Position numbers and translations under genes: made by a program. A stretch of DNA of 47,607 bases from an uncultured Oscillospiraceae bacterium (GTDB lineage Bacteria; Bacillota_A; Clostridia; Oscillospirales; Oscillospiraceae). The notes under the pieces were generated by a model that saw nothing but the letters and a program-made list of their open reading frames with translations, was not told the DNA's origin and did no database searches. Location: positions 1 through 47,607 of the forward strand of contig CAKTNU010000001.1 in assembly GCA_934589325.1 (NCBI GenBank), in the 5' to 3' direction. Below are positions 22,076 to 29,373 of the stretch, piece by piece (the stretch's first letter is position 1; every line of letters starts with the position of its first letter).

Positions 22076-23851
22076 TCAGGAGATTATCATTGCGACACAG
22101 TTCGTGCTGACCATGCAGAAAGCCACTATCGACACGCCGATCAGTATTCCGGCATAGCAGCTGTTGGTTTTCTTGCGGATATAGATCGCAAGCGCAGAGG
22201 CAATGCCGAATGTGGGCAGAGTGTTTGTCAGCAGATCGAGATAGAAGTGAGCGAAATTCTTGGTGGTGAACGGTCCGTTGAGGCGGAGAATGACCTCATA
22301 GACCAGAAGCAGCACCAGCATACCTACAAGACCGAGTACTGCGCTGCCAAGTACGGACTTCGCTGTGCTCCCCGGACCCTTGCCGGATGTGCCGACGGGA
22401 ACCGCATTGCCTGCAAGCAGGAGGAATGAAAAATAGGGAAGCAGAGCGAGGCAGTACCAGGGCAGAGTTTCGCACCTGGCACCGCGTATCGGGCGTATGC
22501 TGGACGTCCAGATGTGCAGGTCGGTGTTGGCATAGCGATAGAGAAGAAGAATAACGTAATAGGCCAGAAGGAAGAGAACCAACGCAAGGAGGGCACTTTT
22601 GAGTATGTATTTGACGCTGAAAGAGCCGTTGCTGGAGGTCGCGAAACCGTAGCTTGCGGCATTCTGCCCGTGCTTCTTGCCGTACGTAAAGTGATAAACG
22701 AGGAAGAAAGCCAGCATGCCGACTGCGGAGAACAAAGTCCAGACGACGTAACCGTTGGGTGTTGTGCCGAGCTGGAACAGACTGTTGGAGGACATCTTGT
22801 TCCCGACACCGGTACCCCAGAAGAAGAACGCGACAGGGATAAGCATATAAATGATTGCCGCCGCCCACCATTTCTTGGTTTTCGGCTCAAAACCGGCGCT
22901 CACTGCGGGCGCTTCAAGCTTGAGGTCGCTGAACAGGCTGGAATCGATCAGAATACCGGTGATTGAAAACAGAAACATGACGAGGCCGATAATGGCTGCG
23001 GCAAGACCGACTATTTTCCAGCCATAGATCAGATCGGAGGAATCGATGGGAGCGGGGGCGTCCATCGCATCCATGACGGATGAGACAAGAAGACTTATAA
23101 ATTGGCCGGAGATCATATCGTCCTGATGCGTCTGCTCCAGCGTATAGAAAACGCGGGCCGTGCGATTCTCAAAGCTGCCGTAAAGTGTGTTTGGCTGGAT
23201 CTTTTCTACGCCGAAAACGCTGCAAAGGAACTCATTGGAGAATATTGCGTCAAAATTGCCGTTGCCCAGACGGGCGAGAAGTCCCTCGTCATGTGTGCCG
23301 GAGATCTGGACAAAATTGAAGTCGTATTCCGGAAGCGCGTCGTTGAAAAGAACATCAGAGACGACCAGCGAAACATTTCTTTTGGTGGAAAGCCGATAGC
23401 TGTAGAGAGAACCCATAGAGTGACCGCCGCAGCCGATCTGATCGGCGTCCACGAACGGGCGGGAGGCCAGATAGTCATAGACGGTATCAAGCTCCATCGC
23501 GCCGTTTGCCGTCCAGTATTGGGCATTCGGGTTGACCTCCGTGTCACCGCAGCCAGTGTAATCCATCAACGCGACGACATAGCCGCGGCGGGCAATCTCG
23601 GTCGCCCATGGCATGCCGATATCGGAAGGGCAGTCACCGCCCGGGGTTATGATCATGGCCGGAGCGGGAGTGTCCGCCGATGCGGTCTCGGGGATAAAAA
23701 GATTTGCTGTAACGGTGTAGCCGTCGTCATCGACGAGATAGAGCCGTTCGGTTTTTATCGCGCCGAAGTCAGTGTCTATTGCCATGGACAATAGGCCTCC
23801 GATAATAATGAGAACAATGGCAATGGCTAAAAATCTGCTTTTTCTTTTCAT
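22076..23851 (-). CDS. Membrane protein with N-terminal extracellular alpha/beta hydrolase domain
   Basis: 591 residues; ATG 23851 (MKRKSRFLAIAI) has AGAGAGG upstream. A first membrane helix lies at about 6-26. Next, about 40-260, is a hydrolase domain of the dienelactone-hydrolase type, probably outside the cell: MIITPGGDCPSDIG, RRGYVVALMDYTGCGDTE, and the nucleophile GGHSMGSLYSY, with His in LEQTHQDD. The last half is a polytopic domain with about eight helices (WKIVGLAAAIIGLVMFLF, YMLIPVAFFFWGTG, ILKSALLALVLFLLAYYVIL, ALLPYFSFLLLAGNAV and others). The fusion is unusual. It is divergent from the MarR gene, which probably controls it. Confidence 0.78.
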   Translation of the reverse strand: MKRKSRFLAIAIVLIIIGGLLSMAIDTDFGAIKTERLYLVDDDGYTVTANLFIPETASADTPAPAMIITPGGDCPSDIGMPWATEIARRGYVVALMDYTGCGDTEVNPNAQYWTANGAMELDTVYDYLASRPFVDADQIGCGGHSMGSLYSYRLSTKRNVSLVVSDVLFNDALPEYDFNFVQISGTHDEGLLARLGNGNFDAIFSNEFLCSVFGVEKIQPNTLYGSFENRTARVFYTLEQTHQDDMISGQFISLLVSSVMDAMDAPAPIDSSDLIYGWKIVGLAAAIIGLVMFLFSITGILIDSSLFSDLKLEAPAVSAGFEPKTKKWWAAAIIYMLIPVAFFFWGTGVGNKMSSNSLFQLGTTPNGYVVWTLFSAVGMLAFFLVYHFTYGKKHGQNAASYGFATSSNGSFSVKYILKSALLALVLFLLAYYVILLLYRYANTDLHIWTSSIRPIRGARCETLPWYCLALLPYFSFLLLAGNAVPVGTSGKGPGSTAKSVLGSAVLGLVGMLVLLLVYEVILRLNGPFTTKNFAHFYLDLLTNTLPTFGIASALAIYIRKKTNSCYAGILIGVSIVAFCMVSTNCVAMIIS

Positions 23852-23893
23852 GGTGTACATCCTCTCTTGTTTGTTTTCGGGGCTCAATTCCAA

Positions 23894-23941
23894 TAGAATA
23901 TACGTTCAAAAAATAATCTTTAGTAATATAAATATATTCTA
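23894..23941. promoter_or_regulatory. Inverted repeat in the hydrolase/MarR intergenic region
   Basis: TAGAATATA (23894-23902) and TATATTCTA (23933-23941) are perfect inverted repeats 30 bases apart in a very AT-rich stretch upstream of the membrane hydrolase. They are possible binding sites for the MarR protein next door. Confidence 0.45.
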
Positions 23942-24025
23942 CAGAATTAATTTGAATTTATAATAGCCGCTTTTCGCCGTGTTGTCAAGAGGGGCGCAGA
24001 GAAAAAACGGGCGGAAACTTTTTTG

Positions 24026-24054
24026 TTGATTTTTCTGCCCGCTGATTTTATACT
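24026..24054 (+). promoter_or_regulatory. Promoter of the MarR gene
   Basis: TTGATT (24026-24031) and TATACT (24049-24054) lie 17 bases apart, ahead of the MarR start at 24094. A GC-rich inverted repeat (CGGGCGGAAA near 24008 with TTTTCTGCCCG near 24041) spans the -35 box. Confidence 0.6.
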
Positions 24055-24093
24055 AAAACAAACATAGAGTATAATTGTATTATAGGTGATATA

Positions 24094-24597
24094 ATGGAAT
24101 CTGAATGGATGGGGCGCTACAGGCCTCTGGTGGCGGCTTTGGTTCGGCACGGAAATGTATGCATGTCGGCTGCCGGCAGACGTAAGGAGATAGGAGAGGG
24201 TATTGAGCTGAGCTCGCTGGAATGGCAGGTGCTGGAGTCCATCGTAGAGCGCAGGTACGAGGCGACGAATATGATCGCGATCTCAAACAGCATCGGCGTG
24301 CCGCAGAGCACTTTCTCAAAAACGACAAAGAAACTATGCGATATGGGGCTGGTGGAAAAATATCAGGCCGTGAACAATCGAAAGAATATTATTCTGCGCC
24401 CGACGGATACGGCGCTTGAATTATACAAGTCCAATTCCGCCCGCCTGCAGAAGAATGTGTTCGGAGCTTTCTTTGATAAGCTCACAGAGGTGAGCGATGA
24501 GGATATAAATGCGGTTGCTGCGGCTGTGCAGGCGCTGAATGACGCGCTGGATCCGCCGAAAACACCGGAGGATATCCGGCTGCTGCGGAAAGAATAG
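24094..24597 (+). CDS. MarR-family transcriptional regulator
   Basis: A 167-residue winged helix-turn-helix regulator; ATG 24094 follows AGGTGA. The DNA-binding core is LSSLEWQVLESIVERRYEAT, then NMIAISNSIGVPQSTFSKTT, KKLCDMGLVEKYQAVNNRKN and IILRPTDTALELY, the beta-wing with the basic NNRKN turn. The dimerising helices flank it. It is divergent from the membrane hydrolase and so probably represses it; the signal is unknown. Confidence 0.85.
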   Translation: MESEWMGRYRPLVAALVRHGNVCMSAAGRRKEIGEGIELSSLEWQVLESIVERRYEATNMIAISNSIGVPQSTFSKTTKKLCDMGLVEKYQAVNNRKNIILRPTDTALELYKSNSARLQKNVFGAFFDKLTEVSDEDINAVAAAVQALNDALDPPKTPEDIRLLRKE

Positions 24598-24608
24598 TCA
24601 ATATCATA

Positions 24609-24649
24609 TAAGAACCGGCTCACTGCATGCTGCAGTGAGCCGATTCTTA
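24609..24649. terminator. Terminator between the MarR gene and galactokinase
   Basis: A stem of 18 pairs with one mismatch (TAAGAAcCGGCTCACTGCA with its complement), three-base loop TGC, between two convergent genes, so it probably serves both. Confidence 0.78.
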
Positions 24650-24693
24650 TGTTTTCATATTAAATTAAAACAAGAGCTGCACCTTCCGGAGAG

Positions 24694-25773
24694 TCACACG
24701 AGCTTTATCTCGCGGCAGGTACCGTAGCCGAAGGCCTTCTCCATCTCGGTCTTATAGGTCTGGAAATAATCGCTCGGCATGAGCGCCTGTACGCATCCGG
24801 CAAAGCCGCCGCCGTGTACGCGCCAGGCGCCGCGGCCCTCGAGCAGCCTGCGGCTGCGGTCGAGCCCCTGGGCAAGCTTGGTATCGCCGGTGGCACTTGT
24901 GATTATGTTGTTCAGCAGCTCCTCCGAGGAGCGGCCGGACTCATTCATCAGGCGCATGTATGCTTCTCCGTCGCCGCGCTTGAGCGCGTCGCGCATGAGA
25001 GGGACACGGTCATTCTCGTTAAAGAAGTGCATCGCACGGCGCACGGGACGGTTTGCCGGGTCCCAGCCCTTGCTGCGGAACTCCTCTGGATCCACATCGC
25101 CGAGAACTCCCTTATCGAACAGATTCGCGATGTATATCATATCAGCCGGAATACGGGCATAGGAGGTGTCGAGTCCGGCATGACTGCCGCCTGTATCCGT
25201 CAGACACAGGGTGAGCCCCATACGGCCGAAGTCGGCATGGATAGGCTCGATCTCGTTCGTGTGGAAGTCGACGTACACCGTATGCCCAAGCGAGCAGGTC
25301 AGTTGATCCATCAGCCCGCAGGGTTTGCCGAAGTACTTGTTTTCAGACTGCTGTGCTGCGCGGGCGATGACAACGGGGTCAACACTGCCGTCATTGAAAA
25401 GCACGCTCAGTATCTTGCCGATGAGCACCGTGTACGCTGCAGACGAGCTGAGGCCGGAGCCCGCGGGCAGTGTGGTCGTTATACGGGCATCAAAGCCGCC
25501 GACATTCAGCCCGAGTTCCTTGAACGCTGCGACCATGCCGCGCACAAGAGCTTTTGGGGTGCCGAACTCACGCGTGCGGACTGCCATGTGGCTGAGCCGG
25601 ACTTCAAATTTACTGTAGCCCTCTGATTGGATGCGTATGATATTCTCACCGTTTGCGGAAAATTCTGCGTACAGGCCGAGGTCAACAGCTGAGGCAAGGA
25701 TCCTGCCCTGCTGATGATCGGTGTGATTTCCGGCAAGCTCGGTGCGGCCGGGAACGAATAATTTATGTTCCAT
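24694..25773 (-). CDS. galK: Galactokinase
   Basis: Phosphorylates galactose at C1 in the Leloir pathway. 359 residues. The galactokinase signature is PGRTELAGNHTDHQQG near the start (PGRxNLxGxHxDxxxG in the family). The GHMP ATP-binding loop is LPAGSGLSSSAAY, the catalytic Asp lies in CGLMDQLTCSLG, and the C-terminal motif GAWRVHGGGFAGCVQA is the third GHMP motif. A good ribosome site GGAAGGTG precedes ATG 25773. A single gene here without galT or galE nearby, so it stands apart from a normal gal operon. Family members can act on other sugars, but the signature points to galactose. Confidence 0.93.
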   Translation of the reverse strand: MEHKLFVPGRTELAGNHTDHQQGRILASAVDLGLYAEFSANGENIIRIQSEGYSKFEVRLSHMAVRTREFGTPKALVRGMVAAFKELGLNVGGFDARITTTLPAGSGLSSSAAYTVLIGKILSVLFNDGSVDPVVIARAAQQSENKYFGKPCGLMDQLTCSLGHTVYVDFHTNEIEPIHADFGRMGLTLCLTDTGGSHAGLDTSYARIPADMIYIANLFDKGVLGDVDPEEFRSKGWDPANRPVRRAMHFFNENDRVPLMRDALKRGDGEAYMRLMNESGRSSEELLNNIITSATGDTKLAQGLDRSRRLLEGRGAWRVHGGGFAGCVQALMPSDYFQTYKTEMEKAFGYGTCREIKLV

Positions 25774-25817
25774 TTATAACACCTTCCACAAAAAGAAGCC
25801 AATGTCCTACATATAGC

Positions 25818-25846
25818 AGGATATACTAAATTCACGGCAAAGTCAA
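25818..25846 (-). promoter_or_regulatory. Promoter of galK
   Basis: On the minus strand TTGACT (25841-25846) and TATCCT (25818-25823) have a 17-base spacer, about 45 bases before the galK start. No operator repeat is obvious. Confidence 0.65.
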
Positions 25847-25985
25847 CTGTTATCAGCGTTTTTTCTGCGAAAAATATAACAGATTACACAAAATGGCTCC
25901 ATGACATGCCAAGAAAACAGATGCACTTCCAAGACGGGCGGAATAATGCTATAATATACAAAAAACCGCCGTAGGAGAGTAAGAG

Positions 25986-26687
25986 ATGGACGGTATAACG
26001 GTAAAACACGGGGAGATATCCCTGAGGCACGAGTATATATCGCTTGAGAGGGGAGATGCAGGCTCCTATGGCGGCGGGCAGCAGTGGAGTGCGGACAGAA
26101 CGATGAACCGCTGCGGCTGCGGCGTTATCGCGGGGCTTGACCTGCTGCTGTACATGCGCCGCAATCTGCCGGACTGCGGCGATATTCCGTTTACGGCCGG
26201 CGAAAACGGGCAGCGGATACCCGACGCATTGTATTTTTCGTATGCCGACAGACTGCGCGCATGGCTGCCGCTGATACCCGGGCACGGTATCAACGGCCTG
26301 ATGCTGACCGCCGGGCTGAATCTCTTCTTCCTGCGCAGCCGGGTACCGTACTCAATACGCTGGGGCGTGCTCACCGGCAGCCTTTTCGATTCGATAGCGC
26401 ATATGCTTGAGGACGACCTGCCGGTCATTCTTGCCGTGGGGCCGAATTTTCCGCGGTTCTGGCATGATGATAAATTGACCTTCTATACTAAGCAGGCGTC
26501 CGGCGAGTATCGGCCGTGCGGCGCGGCCAAGGCGCACTATGTTATCGTGACAGGGATGGACGATGATTGGCTCCGCATCTCGTCATGGGGAAGGAAATAT
26601 TATATAAATCGCCGCGAATATGCGGCTTACGGCAGGGAGCACAGCCTGCCGATACTCAACAGCATAGCGGTAATAAAGAAAAAGTGA
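25986..26687 (+). CDS. Unnamed protein, possibly a papain/C39-like cysteine peptidase fold
   Basis: A 233-residue protein with no family I can name. ATG 25986 follows AGGAGAG, and TATAAT lies at 25951-25956. A Cys at residue 43 to 45 in TMNRCGCGVIAGLDLLLY sits at the start of a helix, as the nucleophile does in papain-like enzymes; AKAHYVIVTGMDDDWLRISS has a His starting a beta strand, followed by SSWGRKYYINRREYAAY, the usual His-then-Asn/Asp/Trp layout of C39_2-type domains. There is no signal peptide. The match is structural guesswork from residue order, so treat the activity as a hypothesis. Stand-alone gene. Confidence 0.5.
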   Translation: MDGITVKHGEISLRHEYISLERGDAGSYGGGQQWSADRTMNRCGCGVIAGLDLLLYMRRNLPDCGDIPFTAGENGQRIPDALYFSYADRLRAWLPLIPGHGINGLMLTAGLNLFFLRSRVPYSIRWGVLTGSLFDSIAHMLEDDLPVILAVGPNFPRFWHDDKLTFYTKQASGEYRPCGAAKAHYVIVTGMDDDWLRISSWGRKYYINRREYAAYGREHSLPILNSIAVIKKK

Positions 26688-26713
26688 GCAGGCTCATAGC
26701 CTGCTCACTTTTT
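26679..26713 (+). terminator. Strong intrinsic terminator after the 25986 gene
   Basis: A perfect 16-pair stem (AAAAAGTGAGCAGGCT with AGCCTGCTCACTTTTT), three-base loop, then more T. The stem begins inside the last codons of the gene. Confidence 0.9.
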
Positions 26714-26714
26714 T

Positions 26715-26925
26715 ATCGACAAAAGCTGCTGTCAAATGCGTATGACGGCGGCAAAACCGTGGACAAAGCTGTTGAAGCTGTGGCAAATTGCAGTCGGCTG
26801 CCGTGACAGATCATGCCATGCAATGCGTACAGCTGCCGCCCGCAGTGTCCCTGAAATCTTGATCAAAAATGGGAGAAATTAACCGTAAAAAATCGCAAAA
26901 AAAGAAGGAATTGGATGATATCCAG
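26715..26925. other. Non-coding stretch with no gene seen
   Basis: About 210 bases between the terminator and the promoter of the secretion locus. No open frame with a ribosome site is seen on either strand, and I recognise no RNA family. It becomes A-rich near the end. Confidence 0.6.
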
Positions 26926-26953
26926 TTGACAAATTATTTCAAATGTTTATAAT
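26926..26953 (+). promoter_or_regulatory. Consensus promoter of the secretion locus
   Basis: TTGACA (26926-26931) and TATAAT (26948-26953) with a 16-base spacer: both boxes are perfect consensus. Transcription would begin near 26960, leaving a leader of about 310 bases before the first start codon. Confidence 0.8.
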
Positions 26954-27051
26954 AAAACATGGAAGAGTTATAAGTGCGCGGCATTATTGCCGGGGGCTGT
27001 GTTTTTATAGGCAAAAATAAGGTGACAGAGGCCAAAATTTGACCTAAGAGG

Positions 27052-27080
27052 TTGACGTACATGAACGGACGCGCTAAACT
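27052..27080 (+). promoter_or_regulatory. Second possible promoter ending at the microsatellite
   Basis: TTGACG (27052-27057) and TAAACT (27075-27080) are 17 bases apart. The CATA repeat begins at the next base, so the start point of this promoter would lie inside the repeat. Confidence 0.45.
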
Positions 27081-27130
27081 CATACATACATACATACATA
27101 CATACATACATACATACATACATACATACA
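27081..27130. repeat. CATA tetranucleotide microsatellite, 12.5 copies
   Basis: Fifty bases of uninterrupted CATA repeat in the leader of the secretion locus. Such perfect short repeats change length by slippage during replication. Nothing like it is seen elsewhere in the window. Confidence 0.97.
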
Positions 27131-27237
27131 GGCAGCTGATTCTGCTGCCTGCGCTTTCCGGCACCATAAAACTGCATATTTAACATCAGAAGGACTCACA
27201 ACAGGCTCACTATAGCTTGCTGTGAGTCCTTTTGATG
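27129..27237 (+). promoter_or_regulatory. Two leader hairpins before the first FHA gene
   Basis: The first is CAGGCAGC (27129-27136) with GCTGCCTG (27144-27151). The second is a 17-pair stem (27184-27200 with 27221-27237, one G-T pair) whose loop region also contains GGCTCAC. The ribosome site follows 17 bases later. The T-run lies within the stem rather than after it, so I favour a structured leader over a plain terminator. Confidence 0.6.
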
Positions 27238-27268
27238 CATTTATAAAATTTTGCGGGGAGAAAAGATA

Positions 27269-28588
27269 ATGAAGATAAAATCGATTGTAAGGGATGGCAG
27301 AAACGTTGTTACGCTGAAGATGGATAATGACTGCCCGACCAATATGCGCGAGTATAATCTGCTGATGGGGAAGGGCGTGAGCGGACTCATGCGCATTACC
27401 TATTCCAAGCGCAAGCAGTTCGAATATGCCGGCCCGCTCAGCATCCCTGTGGCCGACAGATTCGCAATGCCCATATCATTGAACGAGTTTCTGTTCGTTG
27501 CGGCGCAGGTAGCGGATATCTCCGAGCGTATGCAGAAGAACGGATTTTCGGTGTGCAATCTTGTCCTCAACCCGAGCTATGTATATATAAGCGGCGCTAC
27601 GAAGCAGATACAGTTTCTGTACATCCCCGTTATGAGCAACGGAGGCTTTGTGGATATGAGACAGTTCCTCGGCGCGCTGCTGGCGCTTGCGAGGTTCGAG
27701 TCAAGAGAAGCATCCCAGAAGGCAACGGAGTTTGGCCGATTCCTGGCCGAGCTTCAGAGCTTTGACTCGGCGAAGGTGCTTGAATACATCAAGAGTGTCG
27801 ATCCCGAGATCGCAGGGCAGCTCAAGAAGACAAATTTCGGGTCCAGCGGCTTCCTTACGGATGATCGCCGGGAGCAATATAATCATTACAATACGCCGAA
27901 TACAAATACCGCCAGCACAAGCTCCTATGCACCCAAGCCGCAGCCTGTACAGCAGAGCTCGGCGCAGACGGTGTTCACCCCGCAGAGCTTTGGCGGCAGC
28001 CAGTGGCAGAGCCCGGCCAGTACCGCGCCGTCAAGGGAGTATTCCGGCGGCCGGCAGGAGGAGTATGAGGCGACAGGTCTGCTCAGAGAGGGCTATGATG
28101 CGACGGGACTTCTCCGGGAAGAGTATGACGCGACGGGACTTCTGAAGGAAGAACCGGCGCCGATGAACGGAGGCTTTGAGCAGTCGGCCTTTGGCGGCGG
28201 CATGGGCGGAAGCACGCCTGCAGATGAATATGAGACGACCTTCCTGGACGAGTCGGCGACATATTCCCGCAACGGACGTGGACAGACGCGGACGTATCCC
28301 AAGCTCAAGCGGCAGCTCACCGGTGAGACGGTCGATATAAACAAGCCGGTATTCCGCATCGGCAAAGAGCGCAGCTATGTGGACTATTTCATTGCCGATA
28401 ACAACGCCATAAGCCGCAGTCATGCCGACATCATAACACGCGGGAATAAGTATTATATAGTAGATAAAAACTCTAAGAACCGTACCTTCGTGAACGAGGA
28501 GCCGATACCCGTCGGCGTTGAAATAGAAATAAACGAAAAGACAAGGCTGAGACTTGCAAATGAAGAGTTCTCGTTCATTGCGGGATAA
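27269..28588 (+). CDS. FHA-domain protein with DUF6382-like N-terminus
   Basis: 439 residues; ATG 27269 after GGGGAG. Residues 1-165 form a mixed domain (VRDGRNVVTLKMDNDCPTNM, MREYNLLMGKGVSGLMRI) that I recognise as the DUF6382 type found with FHA domains in Clostridia. A Gln/Ser/Pro-rich linker follows. Residues 264-295 hold three tandem copies of a [YE]-x-A-T-G-L-L repeat, and YETTFLDE follows near 320. Residues 358-439 are an FHA domain (FRIGKERSYVDYFI, NAISRSHADIITRG, VDKNSKNRTFVNEEPIP) with the Arg, Ser, His and Asn that read phosphothreonine. It leads an operon with phosphatase and kinase, so it can be both a target and a reader of the kinase. Confidence 0.87.
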   Translation: MKIKSIVRDGRNVVTLKMDNDCPTNMREYNLLMGKGVSGLMRITYSKRKQFEYAGPLSIPVADRFAMPISLNEFLFVAAQVADISERMQKNGFSVCNLVLNPSYVYISGATKQIQFLYIPVMSNGGFVDMRQFLGALLALARFESREASQKATEFGRFLAELQSFDSAKVLEYIKSVDPEIAGQLKKTNFGSSGFLTDDRREQYNHYNTPNTNTASTSSYAPKPQPVQQSSAQTVFTPQSFGGSQWQSPASTAPSREYSGGRQEEYEATGLLREGYDATGLLREEYDATGLLKEEPAPMNGGFEQSAFGGGMGGSTPADEYETTFLDESATYSRNGRGQTRTYPKLKRQLTGETVDINKPVFRIGKERSYVDYFIADNNAISRSHADIITRGNKYYIVDKNSKNRTFVNEEPIPVGVEIEINEKTRLRLANEEFSFIAG

Positions 28589-28601
28589 GGAGAGTGAGCA
28601 A

Positions 28602-29363
28602 ATGCGTTTTACTGCAACAGCGGATACCGACGTAGGTATAGTAAAGGCGACAAACCAAGACAGCGTATTGATCAAGCATGCCGAGACCCCGGAAGGCGAG
28701 ATACTTATGGCGATAATGTGCGACGGAATGGGCGGACTTTCAAAGGGAGAGCTTGCCAGTGCGCATGTTATCAGAGCATTCGACAGATGGTTTGAAAACG
28801 AGCTGCCGGAGCTGGCGTACACTGTGCCGCTTCAGAGCATAGCAAATAACTGGACGGAATTTCTGCATGTACTGAACCGGGAGATAATGGGCTATCTGAC
28901 CGATCCGAATGAGAGCATGGGTACAACGTTTACCGGAATGTTGTTCATCGGAGATGAATATCTCATCATGCACGTCGGCGATTCGAGAGCGTATTACATC
29001 GGCTCCACGCTCGATATTCTGACAAAGGATCAGACCTTTGTTGCCCGCGAGGTCGAGCGGGGCAACATGACGCCGGAACAGGCGCGTATTGACCGCAGAC
29101 GCAGCATACTTCTTCAGTGCGTCGGCGCATCACGCAACATGACGCCTGATATCATCATCGGAAAGACCCGCAGGGGCGCATATATGCTCTGCTCCGACGG
29201 GTTCCGCCACGAGATAAGCCCTGCGGAGATATACGGCTCGCTCAATCCGATAAATCTGCTGAATAAGGATGCGATGCACAATAATGTCCGCTACCTGATA
29301 GACCTGAACAAGAAGCGCCGGGAGAGAGATAACATTTCGGTTATCCTCATCAAAGCGGAATGA
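28602..29363 (+). CDS. PP2C-family Ser/Thr protein phosphatase
   Basis: Removes phosphate from Ser and Thr. 253 residues; ATG 28602 follows AAGGAGAG, 13 bases after the FHA stop. The metal-binding motifs are all present: TDVGIVKATNQDSVLI (first Asp), AIMCDGMGGLSKGE, STTFTG-like MGTTFTGMLF, HVGDSRAYYI, MLCSDGFRHEI and RDNISVILIKAE. It is a stand-alone catalytic domain in the cytoplasm, the expected partner of the kinase that follows ten bases later. It probably reverses phosphorylation of the repeat proteins in this locus. Confidence 0.94.
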   Translation: MRFTATADTDVGIVKATNQDSVLIKHAETPEGEILMAIMCDGMGGLSKGELASAHVIRAFDRWFENELPELAYTVPLQSIANNWTEFLHVLNREIMGYLTDPNESMGTTFTGMLFIGDEYLIMHVGDSRAYYIGSTLDILTKDQTFVAREVERGNMTPEQARIDRRRSILLQCVGASRNMTPDIIIGKTRRGAYMLCSDGFRHEISPAEIYGSLNPINLLNKDAMHNNVRYLIDLNKKRRERDNISVILIKAE

Positions 29364-29373
29364 GGTGACGGAT

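Noticed and set aside
24814..25626. Plus-strand frame of 270 codons opposite galK
   Set aside because: The galactokinase motifs on the minus strand are diagnostic; the plus frame is a codon-bias shadow.
26934..27167. Minus-strand frame with repeated Y-V-C-M units
   Set aside because: The units only translate the CATA microsatellite, which is open in several frames. No ribosome site or conserved part is seen.
26960..27268. Known riboswitch or T-box in the secretion leader
   Set aside because: I looked for the c-di-GMP, SAM, TPP, cobalamin and T-box conserved cores and saw none.
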